Assembly: GCA_950022655.1 (NCBI GenBank) | Contig: OX465589.1 | Span: 27,147,626-27,211,625, forward strand | Direction of reading: 5' to 3' | Source of the DNA: Alentia gelatinosa | Lineage: Eukaryota > Annelida > Polychaeta > Phyllodocida > Polynoidae | DNA length: 64,000 bases | Part shown: in pieces, positions 35,224 to 46,212 of the stretch | Numbering within the stretch: the first letter of the stretch is position 1 | Layout of the letters: each line of letters opens with the position of its first letter | Made by a program: the position numbers and the translations under genes | Notes under the pieces: generated by a model | Databases searched by the model: none | Seen by the model: only the letters and a program-made list of their open reading frames with translations | What the model was told of the DNA's origin: nothing

Positions 35224-35602
35224 AGGGACCTCTTTCAGTAGTTTCTTGACATGTTTAGATGGCGTCTATGACACCATACGGACTAATCAACACAAGTTGC
35301 GGCACCTAGGACAAGAAAGACCCCAAACACAGTGTGTCCGATCTCAAAAGTATTAGACGATATCACTCACTTCCCGTATGTATCAAGCAATGAAACTTGG
35401 GGACGAGTAAGGGATACATATAACCTATACCCGTTCCAAATATGAGTAAGATTGGCAACTCCAATCCGCTGATATTTTAGATCAACTGTGACATGCGCTT
35501 TGAAACCCGATAACAAATTTTCGCACTGTTGCTTGCACTCTTGGTGCTGCTGTTGATGTCTGTTTAGGCCTAATGTCACGAGACTACTGAAACAGGTCCC
35601 AG
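35224..35602 (-). mobile_element. Type A-related element with core module
   Basis: Ends GGGACCTCTTTCAGTAGTTT and the inverse of GGGACCTGTTTCAGTAGTCT. The core module is at 35368-35465, minus strand, reading ANLTHIWNGYRLYVSLTRP. The interior also has the GTTGCTTGCACTCTTGGTGC stretch shared with type A. Confidence 0.75.
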
Positions 35603-36332
35603 TGCTATTCATACCTATGAGCCTCGCATACAGATACTTATTATTGCCTCACCGAATTATCTAGAAATTAATCTAATTTTCTTACAATGTCAAAGAAACA
35701 GTTCTTTGCTATTTTGTCTCTTATGAGCTGCATTGGTTTTGTGCATGATATGTATTGCTATGAATGAAGAGGGGCACAATACTGTCAGTAACCAAATACT
35801 AGTTCACCTCCAAATCGATTCTAATACCTACACTGATCACCAAGTTTATTTTTACACACTGTAATCTACCTAAGAAACAACATAAGCATACCAACCGCAT
35901 AACTCCCGGCAATGTTTCACTCCGAATAGTTTACAAAGGTACGTTTGTTTCTACCGACAAATGGAGCAAACCCAGTGACCTACGATACCAAAATCACAGC
36001 AACCACCGTGAAAATAAACAACAACCCCAATAAAGAAATGCATACAACTAGAGAAGAGAAACTAGAAGCACTCCCAATAACCAACAAGCATAAGATGATA
36101 GAACGGAGGCACACACAACCGTCAACGACCTCAACCTGAAGATACATGCTCCAAACATACTTCATAATACCTGACAACAACAAAAGATGCTCTTACGACA
36201 ACAACAATACACCAAATATGGCGCTAAAGAAGCCGCCATTTGACACTTCTCACCAGACTATCGAGGAGCCGTTCAGTATCTATAAGGAGCTCGAACCCAC
36301 CCGCGACTTCCAGCACACCGAAACCCAAAAGA
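35603..36332. other. No recognised feature
   Basis: Short frames rich in Thr/Asn/Lys, nothing assignable. Confidence 0.45.
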
Positions 36333-37112
36333 ACTAGGAGCAAATAGGATGTTCATCATAGATGAATGAGCGTGCAATTATAAATGAATAACCGTTAAAA
36401 GATTTTGGTTAGATTCAGTCTATGGAGAGTTTTCTGTAACCCACTTGCACCAAGTCAACTTACTATTTCTGCAACTGCCTGTCTAGGATCCAAACAGATC
36501 AAGTACCAGTGGGTCTTGAAGTATTCATGTCTTGAGTGATTGGTCATGGTCAGCTGGGCACACCTCTAAGACCCTGAGACACTGGACCCCTGCTCTGTTC
36601 TCACTATCACAGTGAACAGCATGCAGATAATAAAGGGATAGTTTTTAGAGCGTGCTTGCACACGCTAAATACATCATCTAGAGTTAAGAGGGGTCCATAT
36701 AGACTTTCAGGGTACTGCATACAGATTTTCCCTTCACTATCTGTGTGCTATTTACTGTGATATTGAGAACAGAGCAGGGAGCCAGAGTCAGTCTCTTAGA
36801 GGCATGCCCAGCTGACCATGACCAATTACTCAAGACCAAAATACCTCAAGACCCACTGGTACTTGATCTGTTTGGATCCTAGACAGGCAGTTGCAGAAAT
36901 AGCAAGTTGACTGGGTGCAGGTTTGTTACAGAAAACTATCCATAGGCTAAATCTAACTCATACCTTTTAATTGTTATTTATTTATAATAGCACGCTCATT
37001 TATCTAGGATGAACATACTATTTGCTCCTAGTCTGGAAGCACACTGAAAGTTCATTATGACCACTCTAGCCTCTAGATGATGTATTTAGCGCGTGCAAGC
37101 ACGTTCTAAAAA
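36333..37112. repeat. Repeat D palindrome (about 700 bp of inverted arms)
   Basis: Left arm 36333-36645 and right arm 36735-37032 are inverted copies sharing CTAGGAGCAAATAG at the outer ends, GTACTTGATCTGTTTGGATCC, and CATGACCAATTACTCAAGAC-type sequence. The spacer has TTTTAGAGCGTGCTTGCACA. A further partial piece at 37033-37112 repeats, inverted, the spacer sequence. Single-arm copies occur near 50.9, 51.3, 53.3 and 53.9 kb. Confidence 0.8.
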
Positions 37113-37867
37113 ACCTATTACCCAGAAATCGACCTAGAGCTAATATCTAGAGACCTAAATCTCACCGACAGTGACAACGAAGTGGATCTCCTGCCGAAGT
37201 ACGATGACTTCGACTCCAAAAGTACCACTAACGAAACAACCCATCGACCCAAACAAACAAAACGTAATACCAACGAGATAAACCCAACCAAAATATCGAT
37301 ATACACCGACGCAATCTCATACACAAACAGTTAACCAGAAAACGACCAATCCCTACACACGCCCAACCAAATGCACGCACAGTCCAACAACAGGACCCTC
37401 AACTTCCTACTGTACCATACATCCCGGCTTAGACAGAAGACCTACCTCTATCGAAACAACCACGAAAGAGCTTGCCTGTCGCACGGGTAATGTTTGACTT
37501 CTTATTCATGGTAAACAAGATTGATTGCTGCGTCATTGCCTGTATGAAGCAGGGTCTGCTGTGTATGGGATCCCTGAACCCACCACGCCAACCATTGCTG
37601 AAGAAATAGAATGTACCATATAGAACCATTAACTTGATAACATTCATACAAGTATGACTCAAATTTTGTTTACCCGCGATTTAAAAATACCTATAAACTA
37701 GTCGAATGTATCTCCAAGTTTTACAATATACCAGTTAACAAGTTATAAACAAAAAAAAAGAAACCGCATAACTTATCTGAGATCACCTGACCAACCTTAG
37801 ATGAGCCTCAAATACAAACGGCTCGTGGTGTACTCACATGGCATATTAACTTTGATAAAGAGCACCA
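37113..37867. other. No recognised feature
   Basis: No supported gene; frames at 37118-37324 and 37429-37662 lack motifs. Confidence 0.45.
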
Positions 37868-38175
37868 GGGACCTGTTTCACTAGTTTCCTGACATGTCTA
37901 GATGGCGTCTAGATAGTGTGTCCGGTTTCATAAGAACTAGACATTAGACTTCATTTTATCCGTTCTTGCTTGCACTGTTGGTGCCGCTTCTCATGTTTGT
38001 CTAACACTTTTGTCACAAAACTAGTGAAACAGGTCCATGATATGTAGATTTGTCTAATTTTTATGTTTGAGTCTATCCTTTCCTAAGGGCAGCTACTTGT
38101 GTTGTCACGAAACTAGACAACCCCAATGTCTGTATGGTGTCATAGACATGTCATCAAACTAGTGAAACAGGTCCC
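37868..38175 (+). mobile_element. Type A MITE, full length (308 bp)
   Basis: GGGACCTGTTTCACTAGTTT at the left and the inverse at the right. The internal copy of the terminal motif is at about 38017-38037, dividing the element into a 170-bp half with inverted ends and a 138-bp half. Confidence 0.9.
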
Positions 38176-38856
38176 AGGCTGTTGCCCATAACGTCAGTTC
38201 ATAAATGAACCACGTTACATCGACTTGACTATCTCTTGGTTGTTCTGTCTACCTACTACTCATAAATATTGATTTTGAAATTTGGAACTGGGTATTACGC
38301 TATAAATGTGTAGTTCATTGCCATTGGTGCCATTGGCCTAATATTTAAACAAGACTTGACAACTTATTTCATAAGTGTTCATCGACCCTTTCTTGAAAGA
38401 TTTTCCACGATTGCTCATTCCCAAGCGAGGTGAAGGTGTATTTTTAGTTATTTTACCCGCCAAAGCTAGATGGCTGACTCTACTCACATTCCGTTCATTG
38501 AGCTCCAGATAAGAAGAATCATAAAGAAATTATTTAAGGATCTTGATGCTATCAAACGATGGAATGTTCCATAGACTAGCACCATAAAACGAGGTGAATC
38601 TGCCTTATGCGTTTCTTTATGGGTGAGGCGGGAGGGAGTATAACTAGCCTAAAAGCATGTGAACATCATCATGTCTGAGGTATAGAATACATTACTGAGT
38701 TATTCGCGCTAAAAGACCCAATGTCTAGTCTGCTAAAAAGCTGTAAAATAGTGGCCTAATGATTCCGCTACATTAAAGCAAAGCCGCAGTTGAGCAGTGT
38801 AAAATGCCCATTCTATCATTCCTAAAGTGCCGCTGAAAGGGCGACGGGGATATAAA
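38176..38856. other. No recognised feature
   Basis: No gene or repeat recognised. Confidence 0.45.
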
Positions 38857-39088
38857 ATGGGATTCACACGATGGGATTCATGTACCTAACAGGGCTCAAA
38901 ATCTCATGCGATTTTATTTCTTTTTAAGGGGAAATGTATTTAGCAATTACAGGGGAGGAAACATGTCTCAGGGAAATGAAATCCTTTAATTTAGACGAGG
39001 AAATTGTGTTTGAGTACAGAATCTCAGCAGGATTTGTCTCAGAAAAACACCCTGTCAGGTACATGAATCCCATCGTATGAATCCCACT
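38857..39088 (+). mobile_element. Repeat C3, best-preserved copy
   Basis: Inverted ends ATGGGATTCACACGATGGGA and its near-exact inverse extend for roughly 35 bases. It is the clearest definition of the C element boundaries in the window. Confidence 0.85.
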
Positions 39089-40265
39089 CTACACAGCAGG
39101 AAACCGCCATCTTGATTGGCGGACTCTCTATATAAAATCCCTTAAACCGAAGTTGATTAAGCTATAAACAAACGGGTAGTAGGACACAGGGGTGTGGCAG
39201 TGATCCCTTCCTACTGACTCTATCCGCGCCGTGATTTAATGCTGGGACTATGAGAAGCTCACTCTGGTTCCCCCTCTCCCTGATCCTATTACGCAGCCTG
39301 CCACAGCCGGAAACCAGAGGTATTGGCTTAGCGACCTGCTGGGTTCGTCTAATGGGAGGAGGTCAGAAAGTAGTTATATCCTACAGGACTAGTATCAACT
39401 GATGGTGCATTGAATTGCAGATCTTTGATATTGAGGTATATACATTGTGTGCTAAACTGGGAACCAGTTTGACTTAGGGAAACAATGATACGAGAGACGG
39501 ATATTTTTTTTTAAATTCATTGTAGACAAAGTACATTCACTGTATGGCGCTCTTCCAGGTACCGTCAAAAAGAATTAACAATTGCAGTTACACGACTTTG
39601 TTGTGTTGGTTTATTTAAACATAGTCTACTGCCATGCAGCGTTTTACAGGTCCTATGACGCTGTTTCAGTTGTTATTGTTTTTTCGTCTTGAAATGTTCT
39701 TATTTGTCTAATTTGTTTCTCTCAGGGTTGGATGTAAACTGCCACCATCTACACAAGCGTCCCAAACAATTTAACAGTACAAACAATACAAGTACATATA
39801 AATACAAAGACTATACAGGACAAGAACGGGCCACTATGAATTATTGGATTTGATACCTTATTTCGCTACATACATTTCTGAAATGTTTTTTTTCCCTTGA
39901 TTGAAAGATCTTTTCCTTGATCCACAGATACTAATGGGAAATATTCTAAACAAAGCTGGTGGAAATGATTAGGAAATGGCGTGTGTAGTTTCAGACATTG
40001 CCACCACGAGAATGAGCGTGTTAGGTGACGTCATATCATGTCAGAGTCGAACAGTAACCCTGTGTTACTGTGGATCGCCGCATATTTATAGGCAATTAGC
40101 CATATGACGTTGTTTAACAATAATAGGCATGGTGTCACTACCGGGAAACAGATCTGTTGTTATGATGAGGCATGTGAAGGTCCTACTGGCGGGTACAGGG
40201 GGCCGTTGAATAACTTAGGACCATACATTAAGACCCTTTTCTGTACTTCGTACAAGGGTTATCGT
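39089..40265. other. No recognised feature
   Basis: No supported gene. Simple A- and T-rich runs near 39505 and 39890. Confidence 0.45.
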
Positions 40266-40797
40266 TTAACCCTTTAAGGACGGGTACCTGTGGGAATAGT
40301 ATCTGGTTAAGGGTGGGTACTTGTGCTAATTTATACCGCCAGGGGGTGGGAAGTATCAGGCCTATTGTGATAGTTCTATACTTTAAGACATGATAAAACA
40401 TGCAATCATTAACCTTATTATCCATTTCGCCCGAAATCGTTACCTGGGTGTTGCATCTATATTCTGTGAAAATTGCATGATTAAATATCCAATCTATCCT
40501 ATTTTATTCCACAAAAACGAAATTTGGCAAATTTAAGAAAATGATGCCTTTTGGCATCACCCGCCCCAGCACAGATGATGCCATATGGCTATGGATAGTA
40601 GGAACCATCCATAAGGTCGTCCATAAGTGTTGAATAAAATTGACCCACAACGTCCCTAGGTCCCTATGGCTTACAGAAAAAGGTCTACATGTAGGATCCT
40701 AGATTATTAAACGGGCCCCAGGTTCTATGCCTCATTGCCTCAGCGATATAACTTCTCCAAGCCCGCAGTCTCTGGTGTCGCCGTCCAAGTGTCGCTG

Positions 40798-41097
40798 AAG
40801 GCCCGTTTCCATTGGCCGACTAAGATTGTTTAGACTTTTTGAGTTACCCAGAAAGTCTGTCGGTGGTGCCACTCACTGTGCGTCTATATAGAAGGGTAGT
40901 AGATTTCACTCAGCGACCAACCCTTCACACAGTGGTGAGTGATGCTACATTGCATAATCTAAGCAGAAAAAGTCATGTGTCATTTCATGAGCTGGGTCGT
41001 TTCCATTGACCGATTTTGAGTCAGCAGTGCCAAAAGTCTGTCGGTGGTTCCTGACTGTAGATCGGTGATGGGAGATCGGCCAATGGAAACAGGCCTT
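40798..41097 (+). mobile_element. Tandem MITE, copy 1 (300 bp)
   Basis: Inverted ends AAGGCCCGTTTCCATTGGCC and the inverse of AAGGCCTGTTTCCATTGGCC. Subterminal AGAAAGTCTGTCGGTGGT occurs in both halves. Followed after one base by the second copy. Confidence 0.88.
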
Positions 41098-41098
41098 G

Positions 41099-41387
41099 AA
41101 GGCCGGTTTCCATTGGCCGACGAAGATCGCTTAGACTTTTTGAGTTACACAGAAAGTCTGTCGGTGGTGCCACTGAGAGTGAGGGTAATAGATTTCACTC
41201 AGTGACCTAGCCTTCACTTAGTGGTAGGTGGTGCTACATTGCATAATCTAAGCATAAAAAGTCGTGGGGTATTTCACGACCTTGGTTGTTTCCATTGACC
41301 GATATTAGATCCACACTGCCAGAAAGTCTGTCGGTGGTTCCTGACTGTAGATCCGTGACGGGAAATCGGTCAATGGAAATGGGCCTT
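41099..41387 (+). mobile_element. Tandem MITE, copy 2 (289 bp)
   Basis: Head-to-tail copy of the preceding element (start AAGGCCGGTTTCCATTGGCC), somewhat diverged and about 11 bases shorter. Ends near AATGGAAATGGGCCTT. Confidence 0.88.
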
Positions 41388-41887
41388 GAGGAATGCGGCC
41401 GTCTCCTCGCCCTCGACCTCCGCCACAGCTCCTGCTCTCCAACCCACTCATGGTCACCTCCATGTGACGCTCAACATTCAACGGCACATTGCACAACCCA
41501 AGTGGCATGATTTTGTCCTGGTACGACCCCTCAGGCCATTTCATACAAGTCTTGTTTCTGGATCTACTTGTTTTGAGCGTCGCCAACACCTGTATGATCC
41601 TTATTGATATTTACTATCCTATATTTATGAGAAGTAGACTGTTAATAGTGGACTGTCAATCACTGCCAAAAAAAAATTCTGAGACATTTCTTTCTTTTCA
41701 TTTTCGCGAATAACTTGATTCTTATAATCAGACTACGAGCAAATCTTTGGAAGGTAAACTTTTATCTTTTTTATCTGTAATAGAAAGGCATATATGCATG
41801 CATTCAGAGGGCATATATGGAGTCAATACTCTATGAATATAAATTCAGTCCTTCGGTGTGGGTGGGCTGGTGAGCACCCTTAGACAT

Positions 41888-42202
41888 CTGGGACCTGTTT
41901 CACTAGTCTTGTGACATGTCTGTGACACCATACAGACATTGGGTTTGTCTAGTTTCGTGCGACCACAAGTAGCTGCCCTTAGGAAAAGACAGACCCCAAA
42001 CATAAGAATTAGACAAATCTAGACACATCATGAGCCTGTTTCACTAGTTTTGTGACAAAAGTGTTAGACAGATATGAAAAGCGGCACCAACAGTGCAAGC
42101 AAGAACGGACAAAACAAAGTCTAATGTCTAGTTCTTATGAAACCGGACACACCATCTAGACAGCATCTAGACTTGTCACGCAACTAGTGAAACAGGTCCC
42201 AG
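41888..42202 (-). mobile_element. Type A MITE, full length
   Basis: Ends extend to ATCTGGGACCTG at the left and CAGGTCCCAGAT at the right. Same orientation as 8721-9032 and 22811-23120. Internal third motif near 42035-42052. Confidence 0.9.
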
Positions 42203-42574
42203 ATCGGTGACACCTTCTGTGAGCTATAGATCTGTCTCTAAGGACGTCGGGAAACCGCCAGAGGGCATCAATGTCCTCCTGTAAATTACCAACAATTCCA
42301 CAATTATCCTCAATCGGGTCAGGTTTTCTCAAAATGAACAATCCCGTGTGATTCCAAACCTAACGACCTGAAAAACCCAATACATTTATGCTGTTATGAA
42401 GAGATAAAAAGCTAGAGGGTCTATCGAGGGCGTTAAACAGCGCCAGAAACCAGACACCATTACCGATTTGACCAGTCCCTGTATTGAGGAGAGGAGGGTT
42501 GGGGTAGGCGGAGGGAAACAGGGACTGGGGCCAGTCTAGTCAGCAAGGTGTAGTGAATGCAATGTCCTAATGAC

Positions 42575-42896
42575 GGGGACACACCAGGCGAGTGAAGGCA
42601 GCGATCTCTGGAATCGCCAACACAAATTGGCGTGTATGTGAGATATCATTTCATAGGAATATCTCCTGCCTATAATTTAGCATCTTGTAAGAAATAATCA
42701 GGTGAAATATGAAATAATATTTCTAAATTTTTAGATGTAAGAATTCTTTTGCAAAACTGGCGTTTGGAAAGACTGGCTTTCTTAATTTCTACGCCTCGTC
42801 ACCGTTTGTTGAAATATGAAATAATAGCTGACATATAGGCCATTTTGTGTTGGCAATTCGGGAAATCGCCGCGTTACTCGCTTGGTGTGTCTCCAG
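42575..42896. mobile_element. Element S (about 322 bp) with about 55-bp inverted ends
   Basis: Left GGGGACACACCAGGCGAGT and right inverse of TGGAGACACACCAAGCGAGT; similarity continues inward through GGCGAT and CCAACACAAA. AT-rich centre with GAAATATGAAATAAT twice. No coding capacity. Confidence 0.8.
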
Positions 42897-43439
42897 CATT
42901 ATCGACCTTCCCAATGCAAGGTTGTAACGGCTGCTTAAGACAGGTGCAGTCAAAAGCGAAACGAGATACAGAGGTGGTTTACGAGCTTCTCGACTTGCAA
43001 ACCATGGTATAAAAATAATCTCTATGTTTGGCCGTCAATAAAAGGGTTCAAGGTGCGGGGGCAGTGGGAGGTACTTCCGAAGGTGAGTTGCTGAAGAGGC
43101 TTTATTTTGCAAAAGCAGAAAATGCTAGGTGAGCCCTAGGTCAAGTAGAAGAATGAAAAGCAGAGGAAAGGAGAGATAAGGAAGGCAGAGGTATAGGCAT
43201 GACAGAAGGATGATTGTTGAAGGCTAGCACCACTTCTTTCATGAATGTCTCTAGTTCCTGTTATTAACCTAGTTCTGGAGCTGTGGACTCTTTTGGAGGA
43301 GCAGTTAACTGTCTGCTCGACCTAGAGTTTTTCCAGTTGAAAAGAAGAGAGATGTAGAGGATAAAGCACGTCTCAGGTACTTCTGATTTTACTCCCTCGT
43401 TTCTGAAGGTCAGCCACAGACCCGTCCTTGAAGGGTTAA

Positions 43440-44354
43440 GCTTCACTGCGTTCAGATCAATTCAACCATTATATCTTATGTTTGACCCTATAAAGAATGT
43501 TTACATGAGATCAATTCAACCATCTTCGATCCTAGTAAGTATGTTTACATGCAACTATTTAAGACTGTTCACTGTTCAAACTCTTACTAATAGCAAAAGA
43601 ACCTGTAAATTGTGTGACAAACAACTTCCATTGTTCACATTACCGTGTAGGGGCATTAGCTGCGAAGGGAGAGTGAGCTTTCTGTGTTCTTCAGCCTTAA
43701 GGTTTAATGAATAAGCTTCCGACATCGGTATTGTTCCTAGATGTGAACTACAAACAGTAGCATTGCTACCTATATAGAAAGATCAAGCAGAAACGTTACC
43801 CACGTTCACCAAATAACAAAGTCTTTTAATGTGCCTTACCTCTTCAAGTCAAGAATTCAGCTTAGGGAGATCTTGATGTATTAGCTGAATCTATATACTA
43901 ACATATTTATAGACACGTGTAAGTGTAAATAGACTCATTGATAACCTTCAGGGCAGGAGTTAAGTCATCTGATTGGGGCTACATAACAATCCATTATATA
44001 CATTTTTGTTACCTTTCATTGATAATGTAAGAGCATTCGAATTAATGTCAATTTGAAAAGTGCAAGGATGTCAGTCGCTTTTAACTGGTAATTTTCATTT
44101 TCTTGTATATAAATCCTAGACTAGTATAGTGTTTAACATTACGCATTTGTTTTAGTGCTTATATTCTTTCAAGCTTTGTGTGAGACGTGTCGCTATTAGT
44201 AGTCTTTTCCATCTCGTTCCACAGCTATACTCTATACTATTCATGTAGGCACCAGCACTCTTAGTGTCTGAATATGAATTCAGAGTACACATAGATATAT
44301 ATATGATTAATTCTCCCCGTGTATATATCATCTGGAGCCTCGTATATCTTATAC
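43440..44354. other. No recognised gene; short direct repeat
   Basis: AGATCAATTCAACCAT ... GTTTACATG occurs twice in succession at about 43455-43550. The 78-codon frame across it (43478-43714) has a few cysteines but no identifiable domain. Confidence 0.4.
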
Positions 44355-44946
44355 ATTTAAATATTTAGGTTTTATATTTGACCAGTATTTAAATTCCAAC
44401 AAACATACTGAATACACCATCAAGAAAGTATCAAATAAACTAAGGTACTTAGCAAAATACGAAAATTTTTAGATAACAAGACAGCATTGTTACTTTATAA
44501 AACTATGGTTTTACCTTATATCGATTACGGGGATATCTTTAGATACGGAAGTTATCATACGTTTAAAGAAAAATTACAAGTTAAACAAAATATTGGTCTT
44601 CGGTTATGTCTGAGGAGAGACTCGCGTTCGAACGTGCTGAAATTGCATAGGGATGCAAAAACACCTTTTTTGAAAGATCGAGAATATATGCATCTGATGA
44701 ACTTTATGTTTAAGATACAAAAATGTCGATCGTTGTTAGAAAAGGAGTACAGACCTACAAGACAGAATGATGCTTCAATATTCAAAATAACAAGACCAAG
44801 AACTCAACGTTACAAGACCAGCGTTATGTATAGAGGAGCATTAAATTGTAATGGTTAAAACCCTGAACTCAGAAATACTGATGATTATAATACCTTCAAA
44901 TACCGAATGAAAAAGTTGCAACTCCAAAAACTGTATGCAACATGAG
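44355..44946 (+). pseudogene. LINE ORF2 C-terminal fragment
   Basis: Starts YLGFIFDQYLNSNKHTEY, continues KVSNKLRYLAKYENF, then after a one-base shift near 44470 enters a 123-codon open stretch with LLYKTMVLPYIDYGDIF, LQVKQNIGLRLCL and HLMNFMFKIQKCRSLLE. These correspond to the region after the RT thumb in CR1/jockey-type non-LTR retrotransposons (the Y-T-LP--DYGD block). A stop near 44856 interrupts, but the same frame continues NPELRNTDDYNTFKYRMKKL to a natural-looking stop near 44946. RT core and endonuclease are missing: a 5'-truncated copy. Relatively well preserved compared with the others. Confidence 0.8.
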
Positions 44947-45924
44947 ACTGGTGTGATGTTTATCCCATGGTCGGGTGGCTGTATTATTGACCAATATTCA
45001 TTAAATATTGTGTAACTTATCAATCACTATCAAATAATTAGGTGGCTCAATATGTGTAATGTATTACTGTACTATTATTGTATGAATCTTGCGAACGTTT
45101 GGAATGGTTATACCCTTTTTCTAGTCCCCTTTCCGATGGCAGTTGGTGGCTTATGCAGATATTGACAATGTTTTCTCATTGACCAAATGTAACCTATCAT
45201 ATTAGTGTTGTATAATTTTGGACAGATTTATTAGTTTATGCACAGTGATATCATGCTGGACGTTTTGAGAAGATCCATTATTACGACCGTAAAACTGCAT
45301 AATATTGTGATATGTGACATGGTACTTCGAACGAATTTAAATTATAGTGATTCAGGTATTATCTCTCTATATGATGTTTTGCAATGCGAATCATTGTGTA
45401 ATCATGTATTTTGCCAGCTGTGTCTGGTAATTAATGTTAAGTATAATTCTTATGGATATTGTGCGACCAAAGATTGATATATTGATCACTAATGTGTTGT
45501 GTCAAAACTTAGTTGGACTGTCTCCAACATCAAACCAGCCTCATAAGCTGTCTGGAGGCAGTATAAATAATGCACACAAAAAAATTCTCACTAATCACTA
45601 GAATTACAGATGATATAGTTATCTCAACCTTAGCCACGTATGATTTGGTGTATTAGTTCTGGTCTATTTTCTTTAAGGTTTGAACAGCAATAATTACCTA
45701 CATTATGTCTCAAACCTGAGACGATTATCAACTCTAAAGTTTAGACAACCTGCCCGTGTTTTTAGAGTGCCCTCACTTGCTCTAACACTCCTATCTTGAA
45801 GCAAACAACACCCCTACACTCAAACTCACCCCAGGACAGCGCAAAGTTGGGCCGGAAGGCTGCGTTGTCATGCAACTCGACCGCGTGGCGGCGCTGAACG
45901 GTAAAGCCACTATTTATATTCTCT
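44947..45924. other. No recognised feature
   Basis: May include the 3' tail of the LINE. Otherwise nothing recognised. Confidence 0.4.
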
Positions 45925-46212
45925 TTAACCCTTTAACAGCAGGAAGATGGCTCTAGACATTCCCCTGGCTACCGCAGCAAGAGGCCTCCAGGCATTCCCC
46001 TGGCTACGGCAGGAAGATGCCTCCAGGCATCTTAGAGGCATCATTAATGATTATATACAAATTCCATAAATAAACTACTTGAATCACATGACACATCACA
46101 TGCCATTGCTATTTCCAAAAAAAAATGCTTGCCGTAGCAGGGTCGTTTGGGCAGGCAATGCCTGCCGTGTAATGCTGAGCAGGGGAACTGAGTGCTGCAG
46201 GGAAAGGGTTTA
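45925..46212. mobile_element. TTAA-type MITE-like element with internal 35-bp repeats
   Basis: Left end TTAACCCTTTAACAGCAGG; right end is the inverse of TAAACCCTTTCCCTGCAGC, so the right TTAA has one change. A 35-base unit (GCAGGAAGAT start, CCCCTGGCTAC end) occurs about 2.6 times at 45939-46032. The right part has GGCAGGCAATGCCTGCC, a palindrome. Confidence 0.5.

Larger units (their letters stand above)
40266..43439. mobile_element. Possible TTAA-type (piggyBac-like) unit of 3.17 kb
   Basis: Left end TTAACCCTTTAAGGACGGGT and, inverted at the right end, TTAACCCTTCAAGGACGGGT: 19 of 20 positions agree and both start with TTAA. Within lie two tandem MITEs, a type A MITE and element S (together about 1.2 kb), leaving about 1.9 kb of its own sequence. 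I found no transposase motif, so the unit would be non-autonomous or decayed, or the ends could belong to two separate insertions. Confidence 0.45.

Noticed and set aside
43478..43714. Cysteine-containing frame (CKLCDK) as a possible zinc finger of a piggyBac-like transposase
   Set aside because: Cysteine spacing does not fit a recognised finger and it lies outside the TTAA unit.
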